Shown: piece after piece, positions 46,739-56,488 of the stretch
Layout: the number at the start of each line of letters is the position of its first letter
How positions within the stretch are numbered: the stretch's first letter is position 1
NCBI GenBank assembly: GCA_001556125.1
Contig: LSIG01000124.1
Coordinates: 68,539 to 132,538 of the forward strand
From: Rhizobiales bacterium CCH10-E5
Lineage (GTDB): Bacteria > Pseudomonadota > Alphaproteobacteria > Rhizobiales > Beijerinckiaceae
Reading direction: 5' to 3'
Length of the DNA stretch: 64,000 nucleotides
Translations under genes and position numbers: made by a program
The notes under the pieces: generated by a model
Databases searched by the model: none
Told to the model about the DNA's origin: nothing
Seen by the model: the letters and a program-made list of their open reading frames with translations, nothing else

Positions 46739-47017
46739 ATGGAAAACTTCGCCGCCACCATGGCGCAGCCGGGCTATGGCTTCTTCGCCACGATCTTCAT
46801 CGGCATGCTCGCCGGCTGGATCGCCGAGAAGATCACCTCCTCGGATCATGGCCTCTTCACGAACATGCTCGTCGGCGTTGCCGGCTCCTTCCTCGGCAGC
46901 CGCCTGGCGGAGCTGCTCGACATCGCGATCTTCGGCTTCTGGCGCACCCTGGCGGCCGCGGTGGCGGGTGCTGTCGTCGTCATCGTGATCTGGAACGCCG
47001 CCCGCGGGCGGCGCTGA
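46739..47017 (+). CDS. GlsB/YeaQ/YmgE-family membrane protein
   Basis: This is a 92-aa membrane protein with three short hydrophobic helices. The family pattern is GMLAGWIAEKI, then LFTNMLVGVAGSFLGSRLAE and a C-terminal segment AAAVAGAVVVIVIWNAARGRR. Members are induced by envelope or acid stress; the molecular role is unknown. GGGGGACC before the ATG is the likely ribosome-binding site. It follows the other small membrane protein by 74 bases on the same strand. Confidence 0.82.
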   Translation: MENFAATMAQPGYGFFATIFIGMLAGWIAEKITSSDHGLFTNMLVGVAGSFLGSRLAELLDIAIFGFWRTLAAAVAGAVVVIVIWNAARGRR

Positions 47018-47124
47018 GCAACAGGCGTCCCCGCCCTGCGACAGGGCGACCCGGCGTGCCGAAGGTTGCCCTGCGCCGCCGGGACGATTAGCTAGGGATC
47101 AGGCGGCGGCCAGGGGCTGCCGCG

Positions 47125-48165
47125 ATGGATCCTGTCCCGATGGCTCTCGTCCTCGACCTGCTCAACCGCGATCCGCGGCCCAATGTCGGCAATCCGAAAT
47201 CCGAGGCCGCCCAGGCCCCGGCGGAGCTGCGCCATCCGGAGAAGCAGAAGCGGCCCGAGAACCCGATCCTGCGCAAGCCGGACTGGATCCGCGTCAAGGC
47301 GCCGGGCTCGCCGAAATGGGCCGAGACCCAGAAGATCGTGAAGGCCGAGAAGCTGGTGACGGTCTGCGAGGAAGCGGGCTGCCCCAATATCGGCGAGTGC
47401 TGGGAAAAGAAGCACGCCACCTTCATGATCATGGGCGACACCTGCACGCGGGCCTGCGCCTTCTGCAACGTCAAGACCGGCGTGCCCCAGCCGCTCGACC
47501 CGCTGGAGCCGGCCAAGGTCGCCCAGGCCGTCGCCAAGCTCGGGCTCGAGCATGTCGTGATCACCTCGGTCGATCGCGACGACCTCAAGGATGGCGGCGC
47601 CGAGCATTTCGCGCGGGTCATCCGCGCCATCCGCAAGGCTTCGCCCGGCACCACCATCGAGATCCTGACGCCCGATTTCCTGCGCAAGCCGGGCGCGCTC
47701 GAGGTCGTGGTCGCGGCCAGGCCCGACGTCTTCAACCACAATCTCGAAACGGTCCCGGGCAAGTATCTGACGGTGCGCCCCGGCGCGCGTTATTTCCACT
47801 CGCTGCGGCTGCTGCAGCGGGTCAAGGAGCTCGATCCCACGATCTTCACCAAATCCGGCATCATGGTCGGCCTCGGCGAGGAGCGGAACGAGATCCTCCA
47901 GCTGATGGACGATCTGCGCTCGGCCGATGTCGACTTCATCACCATCGGCCAGTATCTCGCGCCCTCGCGCAAGCACCATGCGGTGAGCCGCTTCGTCACG
48001 CCCGAGGAGTTCAAGGGCTTCGAGGCGATCGCCTATGTGAAGGGCTTCCTGATGGTGTCCTCGACGCCGCTGACGCGCTCCTCGCATCATGCGGGAGAGG
48101 ATTTCGCGCGGCTGCGCGCGGCTCGCGAGGCGAAGGTCGGCATCGGCCCCGCCAGCCGCGGCTGA
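47125..48165 (+). CDS. lipA: Lipoyl synthase
   Basis: LipA is a 346-aa radical SAM enzyme that inserts two sulfurs into octanoyl groups on lipoyl domains such as those of PdhB and PdhC. The auxiliary cluster motif is [12 protein letters not shown], and the radical SAM motif is [25 protein letters not shown] and [10 protein letters not shown] segments are family-typical. The ATG at 47125 is preceded by AGGGG; an ATG five codons later is an alternative. It depends on the SUF pathway for its clusters. It is followed closely by the RatA-like gene, as in other alphaproteobacteria. Confidence 0.97.
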   Translation: MDPVPMALVLDLLNRDPRPNVGNPKSEAAQAPAELRHPEKQKRPENPILRKPDWIRVKAPGSPKWAETQKIVKAEKLVTVCEEAGCPNIGECWEKKHATFMIMGDTCTRACAFCNVKTGVPQPLDPLEPAKVAQAVAKLGLEHVVITSVDRDDLKDGGAEHFARVIRAIRKASPGTTIEILTPDFLRKPGALEVVVAARPDVFNHNLETVPGKYLTVRPGARYFHSLRLLQRVKELDPTIFTKSGIMVGLGEERNEILQLMDDLRSADVDFITIGQYLAPSRKHHAVSRFVTPEEFKGFEAIAYVKGFLMVSSTPLTRSSHHAGEDFARLRAAREAKVGIGPASRG

Positions 48166-48180
48166 GAAGGCACGTATCCG

Positions 48181-48660
48181 ATGCCGATGTTCAACAGCGC
48201 CCGGCGGGTGCGCCACACCCCCGAGCAGATGTTCGCGCTCGTCGCCGATGTTGAGAAGTACCCCCAGTTCCTGCCGCTCTGCGAGGGGCTGACCGTGCGC
48301 CGCCGCACGCCGCAGGAGGGCGGTGGCGAGGTGCTGCTGGCCGACATGACCGTCGGCTACAAGGCGATCCGCGAAACCTTCACCAGCCGCGTCACGCTCG
48401 ACCCCGCCAATCTGCGGATCCTCGTCGAATATGTCGACGGCCCGTTCCGCTATCTGGAGAACCGCTGGACCTTCAAGCCGCATGAGAGCGGCTGCGAGAT
48501 CGGCTTCTTCATCTCCTACGAGTTTGCCAGCCGCATGCTCGGCCTGCTGATGGGGGCGATGTTCGACAAGGCCTTCCGCAAATTCGCCGAAGCCTTCGAG
48601 CGTCGGGCCGATCTCGTCTATGGCGGTGACGCTGCGAGAGGCGCGGTCACGGCGCCTTAA
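48181..48660 (+). CDS. SRPBCC-domain protein, RatA/Coq10 family
   Basis: This is a 159-aa START/SRPBCC-fold protein (RRVRHTPEQMFALVADVEKYPQFLPLCEG, read in two overlapping blocks). VDGPFRYLENRW and the C-terminal SRMLGLLMGAMFDKAFRKF helix that closes the pocket are diagnostic of the Coq10/RatA family. Homologues bind ubiquinone and assist respiration; the name RatA comes from a proposed toxin role in E. coli that is probably not general. It lies 15 bases after lipA. Q-binding is the more likely role in this context. Confidence 0.9.
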   Translation: MPMFNSARRVRHTPEQMFALVADVEKYPQFLPLCEGLTVRRRTPQEGGGEVLLADMTVGYKAIRETFTSRVTLDPANLRILVEYVDGPFRYLENRWTFKPHESGCEIGFFISYEFASRMLGLLMGAMFDKAFRKFAEAFERRADLVYGGDAARGAVTAP

Positions 48661-48702
48661 GCTGTTTCTGGCAGGTTTCCCGCGACTGTTGGGAGAGCTG
48701 CG

Positions 48703-50817
48703 ATGGATGCCTCGTCGACCCCTGTACCGAGCGTGGCGACAGCCCGCCGCATCGCCGCCACCGTGCCGGTCTACACGATCACGCTCTTCCTCTCGGCCTT
48801 CCTGCTTTTCGGCATCCAGCCGATGTTCGCCAAGATGGTGCTGCCGAAGCTCGGCGGCTCGCCCGGCGTCTGGTCGGTGGCGATGGTCTTCTTCCAGTCC
48901 GCGCTGCTTGCCGGCTACGGCTATGCCCACTGGCTCGTCGCCCGCTTCAGTCTCCGCCGCGCGGCGCTGATCCATCTCGCGCTGATGGCGGTCGTCCTGC
49001 TGGTCGGCCTGCCGATCGGCATCGCCGCCGGCTTCGAGCGTCCGCCGCAGGAGGGCGAGACGCTCTGGCTGATCGCGCTCTTCGCCGCCTCGGTCGGGCT
49101 GCCCTTCTTTGCGGTCGCGGCCAACGGCCCATTGCTCCAGGCCTGGTTCGCCCGCTCGGGCCATCCCCGCGCGATCGATCCGTATTTCCTCTACGCCGCG
49201 TCCAATGTCGGCAGTTTCCTGGCGCTGCTCGCCTACCCCTTCCTGATCGAGCCGGTGCTGACGCTGTCGCAGCAGTCCCTGGCCTGGAGTTTCGGCTTCG
49301 GCCTGCTGCTCGCCGCCATCGCCGCCTGCGCGGGACTGGCCCTGGGTGCCGTCGAGACGCGCCCCGCCGCGCCCCTCGATGCGACCGCCGCTAGGCCCGT
49401 TTCCGGCCGCCAGAAGCTCGGCTGGGTCGCGCTGGCCTTCGTGCCGTCGGGGCTGCTCGTGGCGGTGACGGCGCATCTGTCGACCGACGTCGCCTCGGTC
49501 CCGCTGCTCTGGGTCGTGCCGCTGGCGCTGTTCCTGCTGACCTTCGTGATCGTCTTCCAGAGCCGCCCGCTGCTGCGGCACGGCTGGATGCTCACGGCGC
49601 AACTCGTCTTCGTGGCGGCGCTGATCCTGAAGATGCTGTTCCAGTGGCAGATCGGCTGGGCGGGCGAACTCGCGCTGCATCTCGGATTGTTCTTCACCAC
49701 GGCCATGGTCGCCCATGGCGAACTGGCCCGCCGGCGGCCCGACGCCGCCCATTTGACGGGGTTCTATCTGTGGATGTCGCTGGGCGGGGTGCTGGGTGGA
49801 CTGTTCTGCGGACTGCTCGCCCCGCTGCTGTTCAACTCGATCGTCGAATACCCGATCCTGATCGTCGCGGGCCTGCTCTGCCGCCCAGGCTTCACCGGCA
49901 TTCGCCTGCCCGGCCCCGTGCGGGCGGGTCTGACCGGCGCTGTCGTCGTCGGCCTCATCGCGCTCATCGTCACCGAGCAGCAGCGCAGCGACTCCGTGCG
50001 CTCATTCTTCGGCGTGAACCGGATCACCGACAGCCCGGACGGCCGCTTCCGCGTGCTCGTCCATGGCAGCACGGTCCATGGCGCGCAGCGCCTGCGGCAG
50101 GATGACGGCAGCCTCGTCGCCGGTCGTCCGGAGGCGCTGAGCTATTATTACACCGGCGGCGGCATCGCCGACGGCATCGAGGCGGTGCGGCAGGTGCGTG
50201 GTGGCCGCCTCGGCGCGGTCGCGGCGATCGGTCTCGGCACCGGTTCGCTCGCCTGCCAGACGCGGCCGGGCGAAAACTGGACCTTCTTCGAGATCGACCC
50301 GGAGGTGGCGCGGATGGCCTCCGACCCCGCCCGCTTCGGCTTCCTCGCAGCCTGTGCGCCGACGGCGCGCATCGTGCTCGGCGACGCCCGCTTGACGCTG
50401 GCCGATGCCGCGCCGGCCTCCCTCGACCTGATCGTGGTCGATGCGTTCTCGTCGGACGCGATCCCCGTCCACCTGATGACCACAGAGGCGCTGGCCCTTT
50501 ATCAGAGCCGGCTGAAGCCGGGCGGCGCGATCCTGTTCCATATCTCCAACCGCAACATGGATCTCGGACCGGTCGTGACCGCGACCGCCCATGCGCGCGG
50601 CCTCTCGACCTGGATCCGGCCGACGCGCCAGACGGCGGAACTGACGGCTCTGCGCAAATACTCGCCTCATGTCGCCATGGTGGCGCGTCGCCCCGAGGAT
50701 GTCGGCCTGTCGGCAGAACAGGGCTGGGTCGCGCAGCCAGCTCCCGGCCCGGCCCGCGCCTGGCGTGACGACTATGCCGACGTGATCGGGCCGATCTGGC
50801 GCAAGCTGATGCCCTGA
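48703..50817 (+). CDS. Fused membrane/spermidine synthase-like protein
   Basis: This is a 704-aa protein. The N-terminal 430 residues contain about ten transmembrane helices (starting with YTITLFLSAFLLFGIQPMF). The C-terminal 240 residues form a spermidine-synthase-type Rossmann domain (AIGLGTGSLACQ, TFFEIDPEVARMA, LIVVDAFSSDAIPVHLMT). The canonical aminopropyltransferase GGGDG site is replaced by GLGTGS, so true spermidine synthesis is doubtful. Such fusions are widespread and uncharacterised. A GGGAGAG site precedes the ATG. It ends four bases before the convergent cinA/pncC gene. Confidence 0.88.
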   Translation: MDASSTPVPSVATARRIAATVPVYTITLFLSAFLLFGIQPMFAKMVLPKLGGSPGVWSVAMVFFQSALLAGYGYAHWLVARFSLRRAALIHLALMAVVLLVGLPIGIAAGFERPPQEGETLWLIALFAASVGLPFFAVAANGPLLQAWFARSGHPRAIDPYFLYAASNVGSFLALLAYPFLIEPVLTLSQQSLAWSFGFGLLLAAIAACAGLALGAVETRPAAPLDATAARPVSGRQKLGWVALAFVPSGLLVAVTAHLSTDVASVPLLWVVPLALFLLTFVIVFQSRPLLRHGWMLTAQLVFVAALILKMLFQWQIGWAGELALHLGLFFTTAMVAHGELARRRPDAAHLTGFYLWMSLGGVLGGLFCGLLAPLLFNSIVEYPILIVAGLLCRPGFTGIRLPGPVRAGLTGAVVVGLIALIVTEQQRSDSVRSFFGVNRITDSPDGRFRVLVHGSTVHGAQRLRQDDGSLVAGRPEALSYYYTGGGIADGIEAVRQVRGGRLGAVAAIGLGTGSLACQTRPGENWTFFEIDPEVARMASDPARFGFLAACAPTARIVLGDARLTLADAAPASLDLIVVDAFSSDAIPVHLMTTEALALYQSRLKPGGAILFHISNRNMDLGPVVTATAHARGLSTWIRPTRQTAELTALRKYSPHVAMVARRPEDVGLSAEQGWVAQPAPGPARAWRDDYADVIGPIWRKLMP

Positions 50818-50821
50818 CGGC

Positions 50822-51316
50822 TCAGGCGCCGACCATCTCCTGCAGCATGGCAAGCGCCGTCAGCACGGAGAGCCGCCGGATCTCGTCGCGCGACAGCAGG
50901 CCGAAGCGCATCTCGCGGTGGACCGTGCCGGCGGGGCCGCTGCAGGCAAAATGGACGAGGCCGACCGGCTTGGCCGCGCTGCCGCCGCCGGGGCCGGCGA
51001 CGCCGGTCACGGAGACCGCGAGCGTCGCGGCGAGGGCGCCGCGCCCACCCTCCGCCATCGCCCGCGCCACCGGTTCGCTGACGGCGCCATGGGTGGCGAG
51101 CAGCGCTTCGGGCACGCCTGCCAGCGCCATCTTCGCCGCATTGGAGTAGGTGACGAGCCCGCCCAGCACGACATCGGACGATCCGGGGATCGCAGTCAGC
51201 GCCCCGGCAATCAGGCCTCCGGTGCAGGATTCGACCGTGGCGACCGTGGCACCGTGGGCCCGGCAGGCTTCCAGCACGGCGATGGCTCGGTCCGTGGTCT
51301 CGCTGTCGAACGGCAT
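50822..51316 (-). CDS. pncC: CinA C-terminal-domain protein, nicotinamide-nucleotide amidohydrolase
   Basis: This is a 164-aa stand-alone CinA C-terminal domain, the NMN deamidase (PncC). Canonical segments are ATVESCTGGLIAGALTAIPGSS with the catalytic Ser, the Tyr-containing GGLVTYSNAAKMALAGV, and VTGVAGPGGGSAAKPVG. The N-terminal MoCF/ADP-ribose domain of full-length CinA is absent. It recycles NMN to NaMN in NAD turnover. The ATG at 51316 is 16 bases after the ispDF stop, so the two are likely co-transcribed. The long frame upstream of this ATG overlaps ispDF and is not real. Confidence 0.93.
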   Translation of the reverse strand: MPFDSETTDRAIAVLEACRAHGATVATVESCTGGLIAGALTAIPGSSDVVLGGLVTYSNAAKMALAGVPEALLATHGAVSEPVARAMAEGGRGALAATLAVSVTGVAGPGGGSAAKPVGLVHFACSGPAGTVHREMRFGLLSRDEIRRLSVLTALAMLQEMVGA

Positions 51317-51332
51317 GGCGGCCTCCGGCGGG

Positions 51333-52601
51333 TCAGGGAGTGGCGTGCGGGGCGGGCGGCTCGGGCAGGCGGATCGTCGCCGTCGCCAGCGCCGCCAATC
51401 CCTCGCGGCGGCCGGTGAAGCCGAGCCGCTCCGAGGTCGTCGCCTTGATGGCAACCTGATCGATCCGGACGCCGGCCGTGGCCGCGATGGCCTCGCGGAT
51501 GGCTTCGCGGTGCGGACCGACTTTCGGCGCCTCGCAGACCAGCGTCACATCGAGGAAGTCGATCTGCCCGCCCCGGGCCCGCACCCGCTCGGCCGCGAAG
51601 TTCAAGAATTGGTGCGAGGCGGCGCCGCGCCATTGCGGGTCGCTCGGCGGGAAATGCGTGCCGATGTCGCCCTCCGCCAGCGCGCCCAGCAGTGCGTCGG
51701 TCAGCGCATGCAGCGCGACGTCGCCATCGGAATGGGCGAGCACGCCACGATCATGCGCGATCCGCACGCCGCCGAGCCAGACATGGTCGCCCTCGCCGAA
51801 GGCGTGGACGTCGTAGCCGGTGCCGACCCGCACGATGAGGGGCGAGCCCGGCGCTTCGGCGCGGGCGAAATCTTCCGGATGGGTCAGTTTCATATTGGCG
51901 GGCTCCCCGGGGAAGGTGGCAACCGGATGGCCCGCCCATTCCATCAGTGCGGCATCGTCGGTGAATCCGGCGCGACCCTCCGCTGCCGCTTGGCGGTGGG
52001 CCGACAGCAACGGCTCGAAAGCGAAGGCTTGTGGCGTCTGAACGCTCACCAGACGGTCACGCGGCGGCGTCTCGGCGATGCGGCCGGCCTCATCCAGGCG
52101 CTTGATCGTGTCGGTGACCGGCAGGACCGGGATGGCGGCCACGGTTCCGGGCCTCACCGCCGCCACGGCGGAACGCGCCAGCGCCTCGCTGAGAAAGGGG
52201 CGCGCCGCGTCATGGACCAGGACCGTGCCGCGAAAGCCCTGCGACTGCAGCGCCTCCAGCCCGAGACGGACGGAATCCTGTCGTGTCGCGCCGCCCAGCG
52301 TCGGCGCGGTCAGCCGCTCGTCGGAGAGGCCAGCCACGGCATCCGCATAGCGCGACTCGTCGCCTGCGCCGATCACGATCGCGATCCGCGCGATCTCGGG
52401 CATGGCCAGAAAAGGCGTCAGCGCCTGCCGAAGAACCGGGCTGCCCCCGAGCCTGCGATATTGCTTGGGAGCGTCGAACCCGGCTCTCAGGCCGCGCCCT
52501 GCGGCGACGACGAGCACGGCGACCGGAGCTTCGATGTCATCTCGTTCTGCGGGCACGGCTCTTTGTCCTGGAGGCGGTTCGGTGATAGTCGCAGGTGGCA
52601 T
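51333..52601 (-). CDS. ispDF: Bifunctional IspD/IspF (MEP-pathway cytidylyltransferase and cyclodiphosphate synthase)
   Basis: This is a 422-aa fusion enzyme of isoprenoid synthesis. The IspD part (about residues 28-250) has the CTP-binding [30 protein letters not shown] and [12 protein letters not shown] segments. The IspF part (about 262-418) has [40 protein letters not shown] and [10 protein letters not shown], with the zinc ligands Asp/His in GYDVHAF. The fusion is typical of alphaproteobacteria. The ATG at 52601 is chosen; a TTG three codons upstream is possible. It is divergent from dusB. Confidence 0.96.
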   Translation of the reverse strand: MPPATITEPPPGQRAVPAERDDIEAPVAVLVVAAGRGLRAGFDAPKQYRRLGGSPVLRQALTPFLAMPEIARIAIVIGAGDESRYADAVAGLSDERLTAPTLGGATRQDSVRLGLEALQSQGFRGTVLVHDAARPFLSEALARSAVAAVRPGTVAAIPVLPVTDTIKRLDEAGRIAETPPRDRLVSVQTPQAFAFEPLLSAHRQAAAEGRAGFTDDAALMEWAGHPVATFPGEPANMKLTHPEDFARAEAPGSPLIVRVGTGYDVHAFGEGDHVWLGGVRIAHDRGVLAHSDGDVALHALTDALLGALAEGDIGTHFPPSDPQWRGAASHQFLNFAAERVRARGGQIDFLDVTLVCEAPKVGPHREAIREAIAATAGVRIDQVAIKATTSERLGFTGRREGLAALATATIRLPEPPAPHATP

Positions 52602-52745
52602 CGCCGCCAAGCCCCGAGGCCGCTGCGATGCTGGCCGGGGGAACGCTGATGATGCAGTGCACTAATTCGCGAGGGTCCCTTGCGCTCCTGCAGCATTGTC
52701 CAATAAATATGCATAATGCAGGTTGCCTCTAATTCAGGCTCCGCC

Positions 52746-53738
52746 ATGGCTGCTATGCTCCCTGTCACCCTGGTGTCGCGCGCCCTGCTGGCGCCGATGT
52801 CCGGAGTGACGGATATCGTCATGCGCCGGATCGCCGCGCGCTTCGGCGCCGGCCTCGTCGTCTCGGAAATGGTCGCCTCCGACGAGTTCGTGCGTGGCAG
52901 CGAGGAAACGCGGCTGCGGGCCGAGGGCGCCGGCATCTCGCCGCATGTCGTCCAACTTGCCGGCTGCGATCCGCATTGGCTGGGCGAGGCCGCCCGCCTG
53001 GCGGAGGCCAATGGCGCTGCGATCATTGACATCAACATGGGCTGCCCGGCCAAGAAGGTGACGGGCGGCTGGGCCGGCTCGGCCCTGATGCGCGATCTCG
53101 ACCACGCGGTGTCGCTGGTCGAGGCCGCCGTCGCGGCCGTGAAGGTGCCGGTGACGGTCAAAATGCGGCTTGGCTGGGACGATGCCTCGCGCAACGCCCC
53201 CGAACTCGCCCGCCGTGCGGTCGCCTCCGGCGCGCGGCTGATCACCGTCCATGGCCGCACGCGCCAGCAGTTCTACAAGGGCGTCGCCGACTGGGCGGCG
53301 ATCCGGGCCGTCCGGGACGTCGGCGATTTTCCGCTGGTCGCCAATGGCGACATCCACGGCCTCGACGATGCGAGGGCCTGTCTCGCCCAGTCCGGCGCCG
53401 ATCTCGTCATGGTCGGCCGCGCCGCGCTGGGAAAACCCTGGCTGGTCGGCGCGATCGGGGCCGGGCTCGACGGGCGGCCCGTGCCGGAACCGACGCTGGC
53501 GCAGAAGCATGCCGTCGCCCGCGAACACTATGAAGGGCTGCTGTCGCTGCTGGGCAAGGCCCATGGTGTCCGCCACGCCCGCAAGCATCTGGCGGCCTAT
53601 GCCGACGAGGCGACGCAGAGCGGCGGCACACCCGACGCCGAGGCGCGGCGCCTGCTGCTGACGACCGACGATCCGGCGCAGGCCCTCGCGGCGCTGGCCG
53701 GTCTGTTCTCTCCTGCCTGCGGCCGCGCTGCGGCCTGA
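52746..53738 (+). CDS. dusB: tRNA-dihydrouridine synthase B (NifR3)
   Basis: DusB is a flavoenzyme reducing specific uridines in tRNA. It is 330 aa from the ATG at 52746, with another in-frame ATG at 52716; both have weak ribosome-binding sites. The FMN/TIM-barrel motifs are LAPMSGVTD, the catalytic Cys in INMGCPAKKVTGGWAGSAL, VKMRLGWDD, VHGRTRQQFYKG and NGDIHG. The historical name nifR3 reflects its constant position before ntrBC in alphaproteobacteria, as here (15-base gap to ntrB). Confidence 0.95.
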   Translation: MAAMLPVTLVSRALLAPMSGVTDIVMRRIAARFGAGLVVSEMVASDEFVRGSEETRLRAEGAGISPHVVQLAGCDPHWLGEAARLAEANGAAIIDINMGCPAKKVTGGWAGSALMRDLDHAVSLVEAAVAAVKVPVTVKMRLGWDDASRNAPELARRAVASGARLITVHGRTRQQFYKGVADWAAIRAVRDVGDFPLVANGDIHGLDDARACLAQSGADLVMVGRAALGKPWLVGAIGAGLDGRPVPEPTLAQKHAVAREHYEGLLSLLGKAHGVRHARKHLAAYADEATQSGGTPDAEARRLLLTTDDPAQALAALAGLFSPACGRAAA

Positions 53739-53753
53739 ACCGGGGTATTGCGT

Positions 53754-54896
53754 ATGACGATGGCGTTCGCCGACAGCGGCGGCAAGGGCAGGGACGGTTA
53801 CCTGCTCGACCCGATCGAGATGCAGGCCCTCAACGTCCTGCCCATGCCCGTGGTGGTGATCGGCGAGCGCAACGGCATCCTCTACGCCAATACCTCCGCC
53901 GAGGATTTCTTCCAGTCGAGCGCCGTCGTGCTGAAGCGCCAGCGGCTCGACGATCTGATCGCCTTCGGCTCGCCGGTTCTGGCGCTGGTCGAGGAGGTCC
54001 AGCGCCGCGGCGCCAGCGTCAGCGAGTACCGGCTCGATCTCGGCTCGCCCCGTCTGGGGGCCGATCGCATCGTCGACGTCTTCGCCTCGCCGCTGCCCAG
54101 CCAGGGCGACGCCGTCGTGCTGATGCTGCAAGAACGGACAATTGCTGAAAAAATGGACAGACAGCTGACGCATCGAGGGGCAGCCCGCTCGATCACGGCG
54201 CTCGGCGCGATGCTCGCCCATGAGATCAAGAACCCGCTCTCCGGCATTCGCGGGGCGGCCCAGCTGCTCGAGGCGACCGTTCCGGACGACGAACGCATCC
54301 TGACTCAGCTCATCTGCGACGAGACGGACCGGATCGTGAAGCTGGTCGAGCGCGTGGAACTGTTCGGGGACGAGCGTCCCACCGAGCGCGACCCGGTCAA
54401 CGTCCATGACGTGCTCGACCATGTGAAGCGGCTCGCCCAGTCCGGCTTCGCGCGCCATATCCGCTTCAACGAGATCTACGACCCGTCGCTGCCGCCGGTC
54501 TCCGGCAATCGCGACCAGCTTGTTCAGGTGCTGCTGAACCTGATGAAGAACGCGGCCGAAGCCATTGGAACGCAAGCGATCGACGGCGAGATCACGCTGA
54601 CCACGGCCTATCGCCCCGGCATCCGCATGCAGGTCGCCGGCTCCTCGGGCCGCATCGCCCTGCCGCTCGAGATCGGCATCCGCGACAACGGCCCCGGCGT
54701 GCCCGCGGACCTGCTGCCGCATCTCTTCGACCCCTTCGTCACGACCAAGGCGCAGGGCAGTGGCCTTGGACTTGCACTCGTGGCCAAGGTGATCGGGGAC
54801 CATGGCGGGATCGTCGAATGCGAGTCCGTCCCCCGGCGCACGACGTTTCGAATTCTGCTGCCCCTGCACCAACTCCGGGCACGGCAGGCAGTTTGA
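53754..54896 (+). CDS. ntrB: Nitrogen regulation sensor kinase/phosphatase NtrB (GlnL)
   Basis: This is a 380-aa cytosolic histidine kinase that phosphorylates NtrC under nitrogen limitation and is controlled by P-II. A PAS domain lies at about residues 20-125. The H-box is [17 protein letters not shown] with His156. The N-box is [13 protein letters not shown], the G1 box DNGPGVP, and the G2 region [18 protein letters not shown]. The ATG at 53754 is preceded by CGGGG; an in-frame TTG two codons upstream is less likely. No transmembrane segment is present. Confidence 0.96.
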   Translation: MTMAFADSGGKGRDGYLLDPIEMQALNVLPMPVVVIGERNGILYANTSAEDFFQSSAVVLKRQRLDDLIAFGSPVLALVEEVQRRGASVSEYRLDLGSPRLGADRIVDVFASPLPSQGDAVVLMLQERTIAEKMDRQLTHRGAARSITALGAMLAHEIKNPLSGIRGAAQLLEATVPDDERILTQLICDETDRIVKLVERVELFGDERPTERDPVNVHDVLDHVKRLAQSGFARHIRFNEIYDPSLPPVSGNRDQLVQVLLNLMKNAAEAIGTQAIDGEITLTTAYRPGIRMQVAGSSGRIALPLEIGIRDNGPGVPADLLPHLFDPFVTTKAQGSGLGLALVAKVIGDHGGIVECESVPRRTTFRILLPLHQLRARQAV

Positions 54897-54916
54897 GGCC
54901 TACAGGACCACAGTGA

Positions 54917-56365
<1,449 letters not shown>

Positions 56366-56366
56366 C

Positions 56367-56388
56367 GAAAGGCGGTCTCCCGCCTTTC
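56367..56388 (+). terminator. Hairpin between ntrC and ntrY
   Basis: A perfect 9-4-9 stem (GAAAGGCGG, loop TCTC, CCGCCTTTC) starts one base after the ntrC stop. The downstream sequence is AT-rich (ATATGTCATATTTT) but not a pure T-run, so it could be a terminator or partial attenuator separating ntrBC from ntrYX. Confidence 0.6.
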
Positions 56389-56391
56389 ATA

Positions 56392-56429
56392 TGTCATATT
56401 TTGACAACACCGTTGCGGCGGCGCATCAG
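56392..56429 (+). promoter_or_regulatory. Possible promoter/operator of ntrYX
   Basis: TTGACA at 56401 is a perfect -35 hexamer, within the dyad TGTCA-TATTT-TGACA (56392-56406). No convincing -10 hexamer lies 16-18 bases downstream. This small AT-rich island directly after the ntrC hairpin suggests that ntrYX has its own regulated start. Confidence 0.35.
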
Positions 56430-56488
56430 TGCCGCAGCGCGGCCGGACTCACCCGTGTCCGTCGGCCGCCCGGGAGTTGTCTGCCATC

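Noticed and set aside
47092..49752. 886-codon minus-strand frame opposite lipA, the RatA-like gene and the spermidine synthase fusion
   Set aside because: It is antisense to well-supported genes. The repeated His/Arg/Gln/Glu composition is typical of shadow frames at this GC content.
52602..52745. Possible NtrC-binding or sigma-54 site in the ispDF/dusB gap
   Set aside because: TGCACTAATTCGCGAGGGT only weakly recalls an NtrC half-site, and no GG/GC -24/-12 pair with proper spacing was seen.
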